NCBI RefSeq assembly: GCF_003443735.1
Contig: NZ_CP031969.1
Location: 2,790,001-2,854,000, forward strand
Origin: Streptomyces sp. CC0208
GTDB taxonomy: Bacteria; Actinomycetota; Actinomycetes; Streptomycetales; Streptomycetaceae
Direction: 5' to 3'
Length of the DNA stretch: 64,000 nucleotides
Every line of letters starts with the position of its first letter. The stretch's first letter is position 1. This document shows positions 16,352 through 24,367 of this stretch, piece by piece. Position numbers and translations under genes: made by a program. The notes under the pieces are model-generated. The model did no database searches. It was not told where the DNA came from and saw only the letters and a list, made by a program, of their open reading frames with translations.

Positions 16352-16801
16352 TCACTCCTCGGGCAGCACCCCGGGGCGGAACGGTTCCACGCCCACCACC
16401 CTGCGCACCCGCACCGGCTCGATCAGCAGCATCACCCGGCGCTCCCCCGCGAGCAGCCACGGGTACCGTTCCTCGCCGATGTACTTCCGGGTGAGCCGGT
16501 CCATGGAGCGTTCCGCCTCCTCGCCCTCCACGAACCGCACCACTCGGCCCCGGATCTCGACCCGGTCGTAGGGGTTCTCGGGGTCGTGGTGGGAGAGGGA
16601 AACGTTCGGATTGCGCCGCAGGTTTTCCTCCTTCACACGTCCGATCGCCGTGTTGACCATGACGTACTCACCTTCGAGGTCCGCCCACATGGGCGAGACC
16701 TGCGGCGCGCCGTCCGGACCGACCGTCGCGAGGTGCCAGAAGTTCGGCGCCAGCAGCCGCTCGCGAATATGCCCCTCTACCTTGCCATTCACTTCGTACA
16801 C
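16352..16801 (-). CDS. PPOX-class FMN/F420-binding oxidoreductase
   Basis: A 149-residue split beta-barrel protein. The opening LLAPNFWHLATVGPDGAPQVSPMWADLEGEYVMVNTAIGRVKEENLRRNPNVSLS is typical of the pyridoxamine 5'-phosphate oxidase-like family that binds FMN or coenzyme F420, and RVEIRGRVVRFVEGEEAERSMDRLTRKYIG completes the barrel. The exact substrate is unknown; in actinobacteria many such proteins are F420-dependent. GTG at 16801 follows AGAGG by about 10 nt; GTG at 16810 is possible. The gene is monocistronic and divergent from an XRE-type regulator. Confidence 0.85.
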   Translation of the reverse strand: MYEVNGKVEGHIRERLLAPNFWHLATVGPDGAPQVSPMWADLEGEYVMVNTAIGRVKEENLRRNPNVSLSHHDPENPYDRVEIRGRVVRFVEGEEAERSMDRLTRKYIGEERYPWLLAGERRVMLLIEPVRVRRVVGVEPFRPGVLPEE

Positions 16802-16988
16802 GAAGATCACACCTCTTTCCGGCCACCCGTCCGGGCACCCGGCGCCATCCTCGCCACCGTGCCCGCGCCCCCGACAGACGATCTTCGGCCAGCCCGAACC
16901 CACGGCCGAAACCGTAGGTTCCTACAATCCGTGATCCTGGCCGAACAGACCGTAGTCACCGCACTCCGGCACCCCTAGCTTGTGGCCC

Positions 16989-17693
16989 GTGCGCCGACCC
17001 CCCGCCCTGCCGAACCAGCCCGGACCGCCCTTCGACAACCTCACCGCCCGCAGACTCCGTGTCGCGCTCGGCATGGGTCCCGAGCACGTGGCCTACGGGC
17101 TGCGCGTCTCCTACGGGCTCCCCTACGTCACCCCGGATCTCGTGCTCGCCTGGGAGCGCGGGATCGTCTGTCCCACCAGCCCGGAACTCACCGCGCTCGC
17201 CGGTGTGTTGTGGTGCTCCCCCGGTGAACTCATAGGCCGCCCCCGCACCCTGCGCGAGCACCGCGTCTCGCGCGGCATCGCCCCCGAGGACGTCGCCCGT
17301 GCCGTGGGGGTCGAACTGCTCGTCTATCTCGGCATGGAGGAGCGCGACGAGTGGCGCGGCACCGACCGCCAGTCCGCCGCCCTCGCCGAGCTGCTGGAGC
17401 TGACCCTGCCGGACTTCGTCGCCGTCACGGGACGCGAGAAGCGGCTCGCCGAATGCCTGCGCGGCGCGGTCAGCACCCGCTGGCAGGCCTACGTCCGTCA
17501 GGTGGCGAAGATCGTGCCCCTGGACCGGCGCCTGGTGGAGGAGACCCTGATGGATCTGCACCGGCAGTACCAGGGGCAGATGGTGTCCACCCTGAGCTGG
17601 GGCGGGGGCGGCGAACGGTCCGGCGAGGCCGGCCAGGAGTTCCTGGACGAGATCGTGGAGCGGTTTTGGGAGGCGGTCGAGAGACGGCCGTAA
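16989..17693 (+). CDS. XRE-like helix-turn-helix protein
   Basis: About 234 residues. The sequence NLTARRLRVALGMGPEHVAYGLRVSYGLPYVTPDLVLAWERG resembles an XRE/Cro-type helix-turn-helix, and a second similar unit (TLREHRVSRGIAPEDVARAVGVELLVYLGMEE) follows at about 85-120, so the protein may carry two degenerate HTH units. The C-terminal 100 residues are helical and unassigned. A TAGCTT -10-like box just upstream suggests a nearly leaderless transcript, with GTG at 16989 (or TTG at 16980) as start. Targets are unknown; its neighbours are the PPOX protein and convergent pfkA. Confidence 0.7.
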   Translation: MRRPPALPNQPGPPFDNLTARRLRVALGMGPEHVAYGLRVSYGLPYVTPDLVLAWERGIVCPTSPELTALAGVLWCSPGELIGRPRTLREHRVSRGIAPEDVARAVGVELLVYLGMEERDEWRGTDRQSAALAELLELTLPDFVAVTGREKRLAECLRGAVSTRWQAYVRQVAKIVPLDRRLVEETLMDLHRQYQGQMVSTLSWGGGGERSGEAGQEFLDEIVERFWEAVERRP

Positions 17694-17708
17694 ACGCAGG
17701 TGGAAGGC

Positions 17709-18734
17709 CTAGAAGACCGACTCCGCCTCGTCCATCCGGTCCTTCGGGACCGTCTTCAGTTCCGTGACCGCCTCCGCGAGCGGCACCATCACGATCTCGG
17801 TGCCCTTGAGCGCGGTCATCCTGCCGAACTCGCCCCGGTGCGCGGCCTCCACCGCGTGCCAGCCGAAGCGGGTGGCGAGGACCCGGTCGTACGCGGTGGG
17901 TACGCCACCGCGCTGGACGTGACCGAGGATGACCGGCTTGGCCTCCTTGCCGAGGCGGCGCTCCAGTTCGTACGCCAGCGCCGTACCGATGCCCTGGAAG
18001 CGCTCGTGGCCGAACTTGTCGATCTCACCCGTGCCGTAGTCCATGCTGCCCTCGGCGGGGTGGGCGCCCTCGGCGACGCAGACGACCGCGAACTTCTTGC
18101 CGCGGGCGAAACGCTCCTCGACCATCTTGACCAGGTCGGCCGGGTCGAAGGGGCGCTCGGGCAGGCAGATGCCGTGGGCACCGGCGGCCATGCCGGACTC
18201 CAGGGCGATCCAGCCCGCGTGCCGGCCCATGACCTCGACGACCATCACGCGCTGGTGGGACTCGGCGGTGGTCTTGAGGCGGTCCATGGCCTCGGTGGCG
18301 ACCCCGACCGCGGTGTCGAAGCCGAAGGTGCGGTCGGTGGAGGAGATGTCGTTGTCGATCGTCTTCGGGACGCCGACGACCGGGAGACCGGCGTCGAACA
18401 GCATGCGGGCGGCGGTCAGCGTGCCCTCGCCGCCGATCGGGATCAGCGCGTCGATGCCGAACTCGTGGATCATGTCGGAGGCGCTCTCGCACGCCTCGCG
18501 CAGCCGGTCGCGCTCCAGCCGGGAGGAGCCGAGGATGGTGCCGCCGCGCGCCAGGATGCCGCTGACGCTGTCCAGGTCGAGGGCGCGGTAGCGGCCGTCC
18601 AGGAGGCCGGAGTAGCCGTCCTCGAAGCCGATGACCTCGTCGCCGTAATTGTCGACCGCTCGGTGCACGACCGACCGGATCACTGCGTTCAGACCCGGGC
18701 AGTCGCCGCCGGCGGTGAGAACTCCGATGCGCAT
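17709..18734 (-). CDS. pfkA: 6-phosphofructokinase
   Basis: A 341-residue enzyme that phosphorylates fructose 6-phosphate to fructose 1,6-bisphosphate in glycolysis. Visible motifs are the nucleotide loop GGDCPGLN (residues 9-16), GGEGTL at about 102-107, PKTIDNDI with the catalytic Asp, and MGRHAGW for the sugar phosphate. GGEGT with an adjacent Gly identifies the actinobacterial group III PFKs; the S. coelicolor enzyme of this type is ATP-dependent, whereas related ones use pyrophosphate. The ATG at 18734 is clear. It is divergent from pta-ackA, and pyk lies downstream of that pair, so the region groups glycolytic and acetate-overflow steps. Corresponds to S. coelicolor pfkA2 by context. 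Confidence 0.95.
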   Translation of the reverse strand: MRIGVLTAGGDCPGLNAVIRSVVHRAVDNYGDEVIGFEDGYSGLLDGRYRALDLDSVSGILARGGTILGSSRLERDRLREACESASDMIHEFGIDALIPIGGEGTLTAARMLFDAGLPVVGVPKTIDNDISSTDRTFGFDTAVGVATEAMDRLKTTAESHQRVMVVEVMGRHAGWIALESGMAAGAHGICLPERPFDPADLVKMVEERFARGKKFAVVCVAEGAHPAEGSMDYGTGEIDKFGHERFQGIGTALAYELERRLGKEAKPVILGHVQRGGVPTAYDRVLATRFGWHAVEAAHRGEFGRMTALKGTEIVMVPLAEAVTELKTVPKDRMDEAESVF

Positions 18735-18928
18735 CGTGCTGTGTCTCCTGCTCGCTGTTGATACCGGTGAGCCTGTCCCGATTCTTTCACGTCCCGCGGA
18801 GCCCCGTCGCATCCCGTGCTGACGGGCGCCTTATCCATCGATCGGGGTACTGTCAAGAGGGTTTCCGCTCACCTCGGTGGGCGATTTTCATGACGCGAGT
18901 TTTCGTAGGCGATGAACGGAGATCAGGC

Positions 18929-21028
18929 GTGACCCGCAGCGTGTACGTGACCGGGATCGACCGCGGCGACGGCCGCCAGGTCGTCGAGCTGGGGGTCATG
19001 GAGCTGCTGACCCGCCAGGTCGACCGGGTGGGGGTGTTCCGGCCGCTGGTGCACCACAGTCCCGACCGGCTCTTCGAGCTGCTGCGCGCCCGCTACCGGC
19101 TCTCCCAGGACCCGGCCACCGTCTACGGCCTCGACTACCACGAGGCCTCCGCGCTGCAGGCCGAACGCGGCACCGACGAGCTGGTCTCCACGCTCGTCGA
19201 CCGCTTCCACGTGGTGGCCCGCGACTTCGACGTCGTCCTGGTCCTCGGCACCGACTTCGCCGACACCCAGCTCCCGGACGAGCTGGCGCTCAACGCCCGC
19301 CTCGCCAACGAGTTCGGCGCCTCCGTGATCCCGGTCGTGGGCGGCCGCGCGCAGCCCGCCGAGTCGGTGCTCGCCGAGACCCGTAACGCCTACCGGGCCT
19401 ACGACAGCCTGGGCTGCGATGTCCTCGCCATGGTCACCAACCGGGTGACCCGGGAGGACCGGGACAAGATCGCCGAGCGGCTCCGGGGGCGGATGCCCGT
19501 GCCCTGCTATGTCGTGCCGGACGAGCCCGCGCTCGCCGCGCCCACCGTCGCCCAGATCGGCCAGGCGCTCGGCGCGAAGGTGATCCTCGGCGACGACTCC
19601 GGGCTCGCACGGGACGCGCTGGACTTCGTGTTCGGCGGCGCGATGCTGCCGAACTTCCTGAACGCCCTGACCCCGGGCTGCCTCGTGGTCACCCCGGGCG
19701 ACCGCGCGGACCTGGTCGTCGGCTCGCTCGCCGCGCACAGCGCCGGGACCCCGCCGATAGCCGGTGTGCTGCTCACCCTGAACGAGGTGCCGAGCGACGA
19801 GGTCCTCACCCTCGCCGCCCGCCTCGCCCCCGGCACCCCGGTGCTCTCGGTGCCGGGCAACAGCTTCCCCACCGCCGCCGAACTCTTCGCGCTGGAGGGG
19901 AAGCTGAACGCGGCCACCCCGCGCAAGGCGGAGACCGCGCTCGGTCTCTTCGAGCGGTACGCCGACACCGCCGAGCTCGCCCGCCGGGTCTCCGCGCCGA
20001 GCAGCGACCGCCTCACGCCGATGATGTTCGAGCACAAGCTCCTGGAGACGGCCCGCTCCGACAAGCGCAGGGTCGTGCTCCCCGAGGGCACCGAGCCGCG
20101 CGTCCTGCACGCGGCCGAGGTCCTGCTGCGCCGGGGGGTCTGCGACCTGACGCTGCTCGGTCCGGTCGACCAGATCCGCAAGAAGGCCGCCGACCTCGGC
20201 ATCGACCTCGGCGGCTGCCAGTTGATCGACCCGGCGGCCTCCGAGCTGCGGGACACCTTCGCCGAGAAGTACGCGGCCCTCAGGGCCCACAAGGGCGTCA
20301 CGGTCGAGCTCGCCTACGACGTAGTCTCCGACGTGAACTACTTCGGCACCCTGATGGTCCAGGAGGGCCTCGCCGACGGCATGGTGTCGGGCTCGGTGCA
20401 CTCCACGGCCGCCACCATCCGCCCGGCCTTCGAGATCATCAAGACCAAGCCGGACGCCGACATCGTCTCCTCGGTCTTCTTCATGTGCCTCGCCGACAAG
20501 GTGCTGGTGTACGGCGACTGCGCCGTGAACCCCGACCCGGACGCCGTGCAGCTCGCCGACATCGCCATCCAGTCGGCGGCGACGGCCGAGCAGTTCGGCG
20601 TGGAGCCGCGGATCGCGATGCTGTCGTACTCCACCGGTACGTCGGGCTCGGGCGCCGACGTCGACAAGGTGCGGGAGGCCACCGAGCTGGTACGGCAGCG
20701 GCGGCCCGACCTCAAGATCGAGGGGCCGATCCAGTACGACGCCGCGGTCGAGCCGACCGTTGCGGAGACCAAGCTGCCGGGCTCCGAAGTTGCGGGGCAG
20801 GCCAGCGTGTTGATCTTCCCCGACCTCAACACGGGCAACAACACCTACAAGGCCGTGCAGCGTTCGGCCGGGGCGATCGCCGTCGGCCCGGTGTTGCAGG
20901 GCCTGCGCAAGCCCGTCAACGACCTGTCCCGGGGCGCGCTGGTCTCGGACATCGTCAACACCGTCGCCATCACGGCGATCCAGGCCCAGAACCCGACCGT
21001 CGCGACAGAGAAGGCTGCCCAGCTGTGA
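18929..21028 (+). CDS. pta: Phosphate acetyltransferase (long, two-domain form)
   Basis: A 699-residue protein that converts acetyl-CoA plus phosphate to acetyl phosphate and CoA. The N-terminal half is the BioD-like P-loop/DRTGG regulatory region (RSVYVTGIDRGDGRQVVELGV, then the DRTGG fold around 200-320). The C-terminal PTA_PTB catalytic domain begins about residue 370 (MMFEHKLLETARSDKRRVVLPEG) and includes LADGMVSGSVHSTAATIRPAFEII and SYSTGTSGSGADVDKVREAT. GTG at 18929 has GGAG 7 nt upstream. The N-terminal P-loop looks degenerate relative to proteobacterial Pta. Its stop overlaps the ackA start by GTGA. Confidence 0.95.
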   Translation: MTRSVYVTGIDRGDGRQVVELGVMELLTRQVDRVGVFRPLVHHSPDRLFELLRARYRLSQDPATVYGLDYHEASALQAERGTDELVSTLVDRFHVVARDFDVVLVLGTDFADTQLPDELALNARLANEFGASVIPVVGGRAQPAESVLAETRNAYRAYDSLGCDVLAMVTNRVTREDRDKIAERLRGRMPVPCYVVPDEPALAAPTVAQIGQALGAKVILGDDSGLARDALDFVFGGAMLPNFLNALTPGCLVVTPGDRADLVVGSLAAHSAGTPPIAGVLLTLNEVPSDEVLTLAARLAPGTPVLSVPGNSFPTAAELFALEGKLNAATPRKAETALGLFERYADTAELARRVSAPSSDRLTPMMFEHKLLETARSDKRRVVLPEGTEPRVLHAAEVLLRRGVCDLTLLGPVDQIRKKAADLGIDLGGCQLIDPAASELRDTFAEKYAALRAHKGVTVELAYDVVSDVNYFGTLMVQEGLADGMVSGSVHSTAATIRPAFEIIKTKPDADIVSSVFFMCLADKVLVYGDCAVNPDPDAVQLADIAIQSAATAEQFGVEPRIAMLSYSTGTSGSGADVDKVREATELVRQRRPDLKIEGPIQYDAAVEPTVAETKLPGSEVAGQASVLIFPDLNTGNNTYKAVQRSAGAIAVGPVLQGLRKPVNDLSRGALVSDIVNTVAITAIQAQNPTVATEKAAQL

Positions 21029-22233
21029 GCGCCACCCGCGTCCTCGTCCTCAACTCCGGCTCCTCGTCGGTGAAGTACCAGCTGCTCGACATGCGGGACA
21101 GCAGCCGCCTGGCCATGGGGCTCGTCGAGCGCATCGGTGAGCAGTCCTCGCGGCTGAAGCACACCCCGCAGGGGGGCGGGTCCCGGGAGTGGACCGGTCC
21201 CATCGCCGACCACGACGCCGCGCTGAAGGCCGTGGCGGAGGAGCTGGCGAAGGACGGGCTCGGGCTGGACTCCCCCGAGCTGGCCGCGATAGGCCACCGT
21301 GTGGTGCACGGCGGGAAGACCTTCACCGAGCCGACCGTGATCGACGAGGCCGTGCTCGCCGAGATCGAGCGGCTGATCCCGGTCGCCCCGCTGCACAACC
21401 CGGCCAACCTCACCGGCATCCGCACCGCGCGGGCGCTGCGCCCGGACCTGCCCCAGGTCGCCGTCTTCGACACCGCGTTCCACACCACGATGCCGGAGTC
21501 GGCGGCGCGGTACGCGATCGACGTGGAGACCGCCGACGCGCACCGCGTCCGGCGCTACGGCTTCCACGGCACCTCGCACGCGTACGTGTCCCGGGCGACG
21601 GCGAAGCTGCTCGGGAAAGCGCCGGAGGACGTCAACGTCATCGTGCTGCACCTGGGCAACGGCGCGAGCGCCTCCGCGGTCCGGGCAGGCCGGTGTGTGG
21701 ACACCTCCATGGGGCTGACGCCTTTGGAGGGGCTCGTGATGGGTACGCGCTCGGGAGACATGGACCCGGCCGTCATCTTCCATTTGATGCGCGTTGGCAA
21801 AATGTCCACGGACGAGATCGACACTCTTCTCAACAAGAAGAGCGGTTTGATCGGGTTGTGCGGGGACAACGACATGCGGGAGATCCGCCGCCGGGTCGAC
21901 GAGGGCGACGAACAGGCGAAGCTCGCATTCGACATCTACATTCACCGGTTGAAGAAGTACATCGGCGCCTATTACGCGGTGCTCGGCCAGGTGGACGCGA
22001 TCGCGTTCACGGCCGGCGTCGGGGAGAACGCGGCACCGGTGCGCGAGGCCGCCGTGGCGGGCCTGGAGCCCCTGGGCCTGGCGGTGGACGACGCGCTGAA
22101 CGCCGTACGGAGCGACGAGCCGCGACTGATCTCGCCGGCGGACGCCCGGGTGGCGGTGGCCGTGGTGCCGACGGACGAGGAATTGGAAATCGCGACACAG
22201 ACCTACGCACTGGTCGGAGAAGAAAGCAACTGA
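21025..22233 (+). CDS. ackA: Acetate kinase
   Basis: A 402-residue ASKHA-fold kinase converting acetyl phosphate plus ADP to acetate plus ATP, and the reverse reaction for acetate activation. Motifs: NSGSSSVKYQL at the start (adenosine/phosphate loop), HRVVHGG, FDTAFH, FHGTSHAYVS with the catalytic His, LHLGNGASASAV and GDMDPAVIF. The C-terminal AFTAGVGENA is the adenosine motif. GTG overlaps the pta stop, so expression is coupled and the pair sets the acetyl-phosphate pool, which can phosphorylate response regulators. Confidence 0.96.
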   Translation: MSATRVLVLNSGSSSVKYQLLDMRDSSRLAMGLVERIGEQSSRLKHTPQGGGSREWTGPIADHDAALKAVAEELAKDGLGLDSPELAAIGHRVVHGGKTFTEPTVIDEAVLAEIERLIPVAPLHNPANLTGIRTARALRPDLPQVAVFDTAFHTTMPESAARYAIDVETADAHRVRRYGFHGTSHAYVSRATAKLLGKAPEDVNVIVLHLGNGASASAVRAGRCVDTSMGLTPLEGLVMGTRSGDMDPAVIFHLMRVGKMSTDEIDTLLNKKSGLIGLCGDNDMREIRRRVDEGDEQAKLAFDIYIHRLKKYIGAYYAVLGQVDAIAFTAGVGENAAPVREAAVAGLEPLGLAVDDALNAVRSDEPRLISPADARVAVAVVPTDEELEIATQTYALVGEESN

Positions 22234-22282
22234 GCAGTAACCGCAACTGAGCGCGGCCGCGCCCATTTGTATCTTCCGCCAG

Positions 22283-22296
22283 ACGGAATATTCCGT
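22283..22296. promoter_or_regulatory. Palindromic operator on the pyk promoter
   Basis: The perfect 14-bp palindrome ACGGAATATTCCGT lies where the -35 box of the pyk promoter should be. A TAGGAT -10 box (22312-22317) ends 6 nt before the ATG at 22324, indicating a leaderless mRNA. The bound regulator is unknown. Confidence 0.6.
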
Positions 22297-22323
22297 TGCG
22301 AAACAAACCGATAGGATCGCCCC

Positions 22324-23751
22324 ATGCGCCGTTCGAAAATCGTTTGTACTCTCGGCCCCGCGGTCGACTCCCATGAGCAGCTGGTCTCGCTGATCGAAGC
22401 CGGCATGAACGTGGCCCGTTTCAACTTCAGCCACGGCTCGCACGCCGAGCACCAGGGCCGGTACGACCGCGTCCGTGCCGCCGCCAAGGAGACCGGCCGG
22501 GCCATCGGTGTCCTCGCCGACCTCCAGGGCCCGAAGATCCGTCTGGAGACCTTCGCCGAGGGTCCGGTCGAGCTGGAGCGCGGTGACGAGTTCGTCATCA
22601 CCGCCGAGGACGTCCCGGGTGACAAGACCATCTGCGGGACGACGTACAAGGGCCTGCCCGGTGACGTCTCCCGCGGCGACCAGATCCTCATCAACGACGG
22701 CAACGTCGAGCTGAAGGTCCTGGACGTCGACGGCCCGCGGGTCAAGACGATCGTCATCGAGGGCGGTGTCGTCTCCGACCACAAGGGCATCAACCTGCCC
22801 GGCGCGGCGGTGAACGTCCCGGCGCTGAGCGAGAAGGACGTCGAGGACCTCCGTTTCGCGCTGCGCATGGGCTGCGACATGGTCGCGCTGTCCTTCGTGC
22901 GGGACGCCAAGGACGTCGACGACGTCCACAAGGTGATGGACGAGGAGGGCCGCCGGGTCCCCGTCATCGCCAAGGTGGAGAAGCCGCAGGCGGTGGACAA
23001 CATGGAGGGCGTCGTGATGGCGTTCGACGCCGTCATGGTGGCCCGTGGTGACCTGGCCGTCGAGTACCCGCTCGAGAAGGTCCCGATGGTGCAGAAGCGC
23101 CTCATCGAGCTGTGCCGCCGCAACGCCAAGCCGGTGATCGTGGCGACCCAGATGATGGAGTCGATGATCACCAACTCCCGCCCGACCCGCGCCGAGGCCT
23201 CCGACGTGGCCAACGCCATCCTGGACGGCGCGGACGCGGTCATGCTGTCGGCGGAGTCGAGCGTGGGCGCGTACCCGATCGAGACCGTGAAGACGATGTC
23301 GAAGATCGTCGTCGCGGCCGAGCAGGAGCTGATGTCGAAGGGCCTGCAGCCGCTGGTCCCCGGCAAGAAGCCCCGCACCCAGGGTGGTTCGGTCGCCCGC
23401 GCGGCCTGCGAGATCGCCGACTTCCTCGGCGGCCGGGGCCTGGTGGCCTTCACGCAGTCCGGCGACACCGCGCGCCGCCTGTCGCGCTACCGCGCCTCGC
23501 AGCCGATCATCGCCTTCACCACCGACGAGAACACCCGCAACCAGCTCACCCTCAGCTGGGGCGTGGAGTCGCACGTGGTGCCGTTCGTGAACACCACGGA
23601 CGAGATGGTCGACATGGTCGACCAGGAGATCGCCAAGATCAACCGCTTCAACCCGGGTGAGATCGTCATCATCACCGCCGGCTCGCCCCCCGGCGTGGCC
23701 GGCACCACCAACATGCTTCGCGTCCACCACATCGGCGGCACCGCGCAGTAA
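22324..23751 (+). CDS. pyk: Pyruvate kinase
   Basis: A 475-residue type II pyruvate kinase making pyruvate and ATP from phosphoenolpyruvate. Motifs: RSKIVCTLGPAVDS, NFSHGSH (substrate Arg/Asn and K+ site), LADLQGPKIRLE, the active-site Lys in IAKVEKPQAVDN, MVARGDLAVE and ATQMMESMI. The C-terminal domain (about 350-475) is the allosteric region. It lies 90 bp after ackA but has its own leaderless promoter and palindrome, so it is probably regulated separately. A strong terminator follows. Context matches S. coelicolor pyk2. Confidence 0.96.
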   Translation: MRRSKIVCTLGPAVDSHEQLVSLIEAGMNVARFNFSHGSHAEHQGRYDRVRAAAKETGRAIGVLADLQGPKIRLETFAEGPVELERGDEFVITAEDVPGDKTICGTTYKGLPGDVSRGDQILINDGNVELKVLDVDGPRVKTIVIEGGVVSDHKGINLPGAAVNVPALSEKDVEDLRFALRMGCDMVALSFVRDAKDVDDVHKVMDEEGRRVPVIAKVEKPQAVDNMEGVVMAFDAVMVARGDLAVEYPLEKVPMVQKRLIELCRRNAKPVIVATQMMESMITNSRPTRAEASDVANAILDGADAVMLSAESSVGAYPIETVKTMSKIVVAAEQELMSKGLQPLVPGKKPRTQGGSVARAACEIADFLGGRGLVAFTQSGDTARRLSRYRASQPIIAFTTDENTRNQLTLSWGVESHVVPFVNTTDEMVDMVDQEIAKINRFNPGEIVIITAGSPPGVAGTTNMLRVHHIGGTAQ

Positions 23752-23766
23752 GCACCCTGTACGACG

Positions 23767-23806
23767 CTGAGGGCGCCCCCCGTGACGGGGGGCGCCCTCA
23801 GTTTTT
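23767..23806 (+). terminator. Strong intrinsic terminator of pyk
   Basis: A near-perfect GC stem (arms 23767-23781 and 23787-23801) enclosing GTGAC is followed by TTTTT at 23802-23806, 15 bp past the stop. Confidence 0.95.
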
Positions 23807-23863
23807 GCCTTCGGTGACTGGTGTGAATGCGGCCGTCCGAGCGCGGCGCTTCCAGCGGAGCGC

Positions 23864-24367
23864 TCAGCGCTGCCGGAGGGCGTCCACGGCGGCCTGCCTG
23901 ATCCTCTTGGTCCGGCCCCTTCGTGAAACCACGCGCAGGACGTCCTGGTCGGCGGTCACGTGGACCGCTCTCCCCTGAAGCCAGTCGGACCATCCGTCGA
24001 TGAGATCGGCGACGGAATCCGCCGGCACGGCGCCCCGCTGGAGCGATTCCAGGACCCCGAGGTCCCGCGCCCGGCGCGCGGAGAAGTCGCGCACCGCCGG
24101 CGGGAGGATCCCTACCCATCGCTCGCGCTCGTCCTCCGGCACGCGTTCCAGTACCTCACCGACGACTCCGGAGGCCAGCGGACCGTCCGGCTCCAGGGAC
24201 ACCGCCTCGAACAGCAGCGGCAGTGCAGCGGAGGTGTCCAGCGCCGCACGGTAGAGGGACCAGCGGTCGTGACCGTCGGCGAATGAGGCATCGTCCTCGG
24301 GCCGGCCGACGGCCCGAGCGAGGTGCCGCAGCGCCTCGACCATGGCCGGGGAAGGATCAGCAGCCAC
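23864..24367 (-). CDS. Hypothetical helical protein, candidate immunity partner of the upstream toxin-like protein
   Basis: A 167-residue soluble protein with no signal peptide. It is predicted (by reading) to be mainly helical, with amphipathic repeats such as LPLLFEAVSLEPDGPLASGVVGEVLERVPEDERERWVGIL, and a basic C-terminus SRRGRTKRIRQAAVDALRQR. I do not recognise a domain. GTG at 24367 lies inside the last codons of the upstream 1249-residue gene (11-nt overlap), so it is translationally coupled to it. Toxin genes of polymorphic systems are directly followed by their immunity gene, and this size, polarity and overlap fit. The role is inference only. ATG at the MVEAL position is a shorter alternative start. 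Confidence 0.55.
   Translation of the reverse strand: MAADPSPAMVEALRHLARAVGRPEDDASFADGHDRWSLYRAALDTSAALPLLFEAVSLEPDGPLASGVVGEVLERVPEDERERWVGILPPAVRDFSARRARDLGVLESLQRGAVPADSVADLIDGWSDWLQGRAVHVTADQDVLRVVSRRGRTKRIRQAAVDALRQR

Noticed and set aside
15400..16494. Several overlapping Pro/Arg/Gly-rich frames in the repetitive region.
   Set aside because: They switch frame between repeat blocks, lack ribosome-binding sites and do not resemble any family.
20845..23730. Large minus-strand frame covering ackA and pyk.
   Set aside because: Antisense of two unmistakable enzymes with catalytic motifs.
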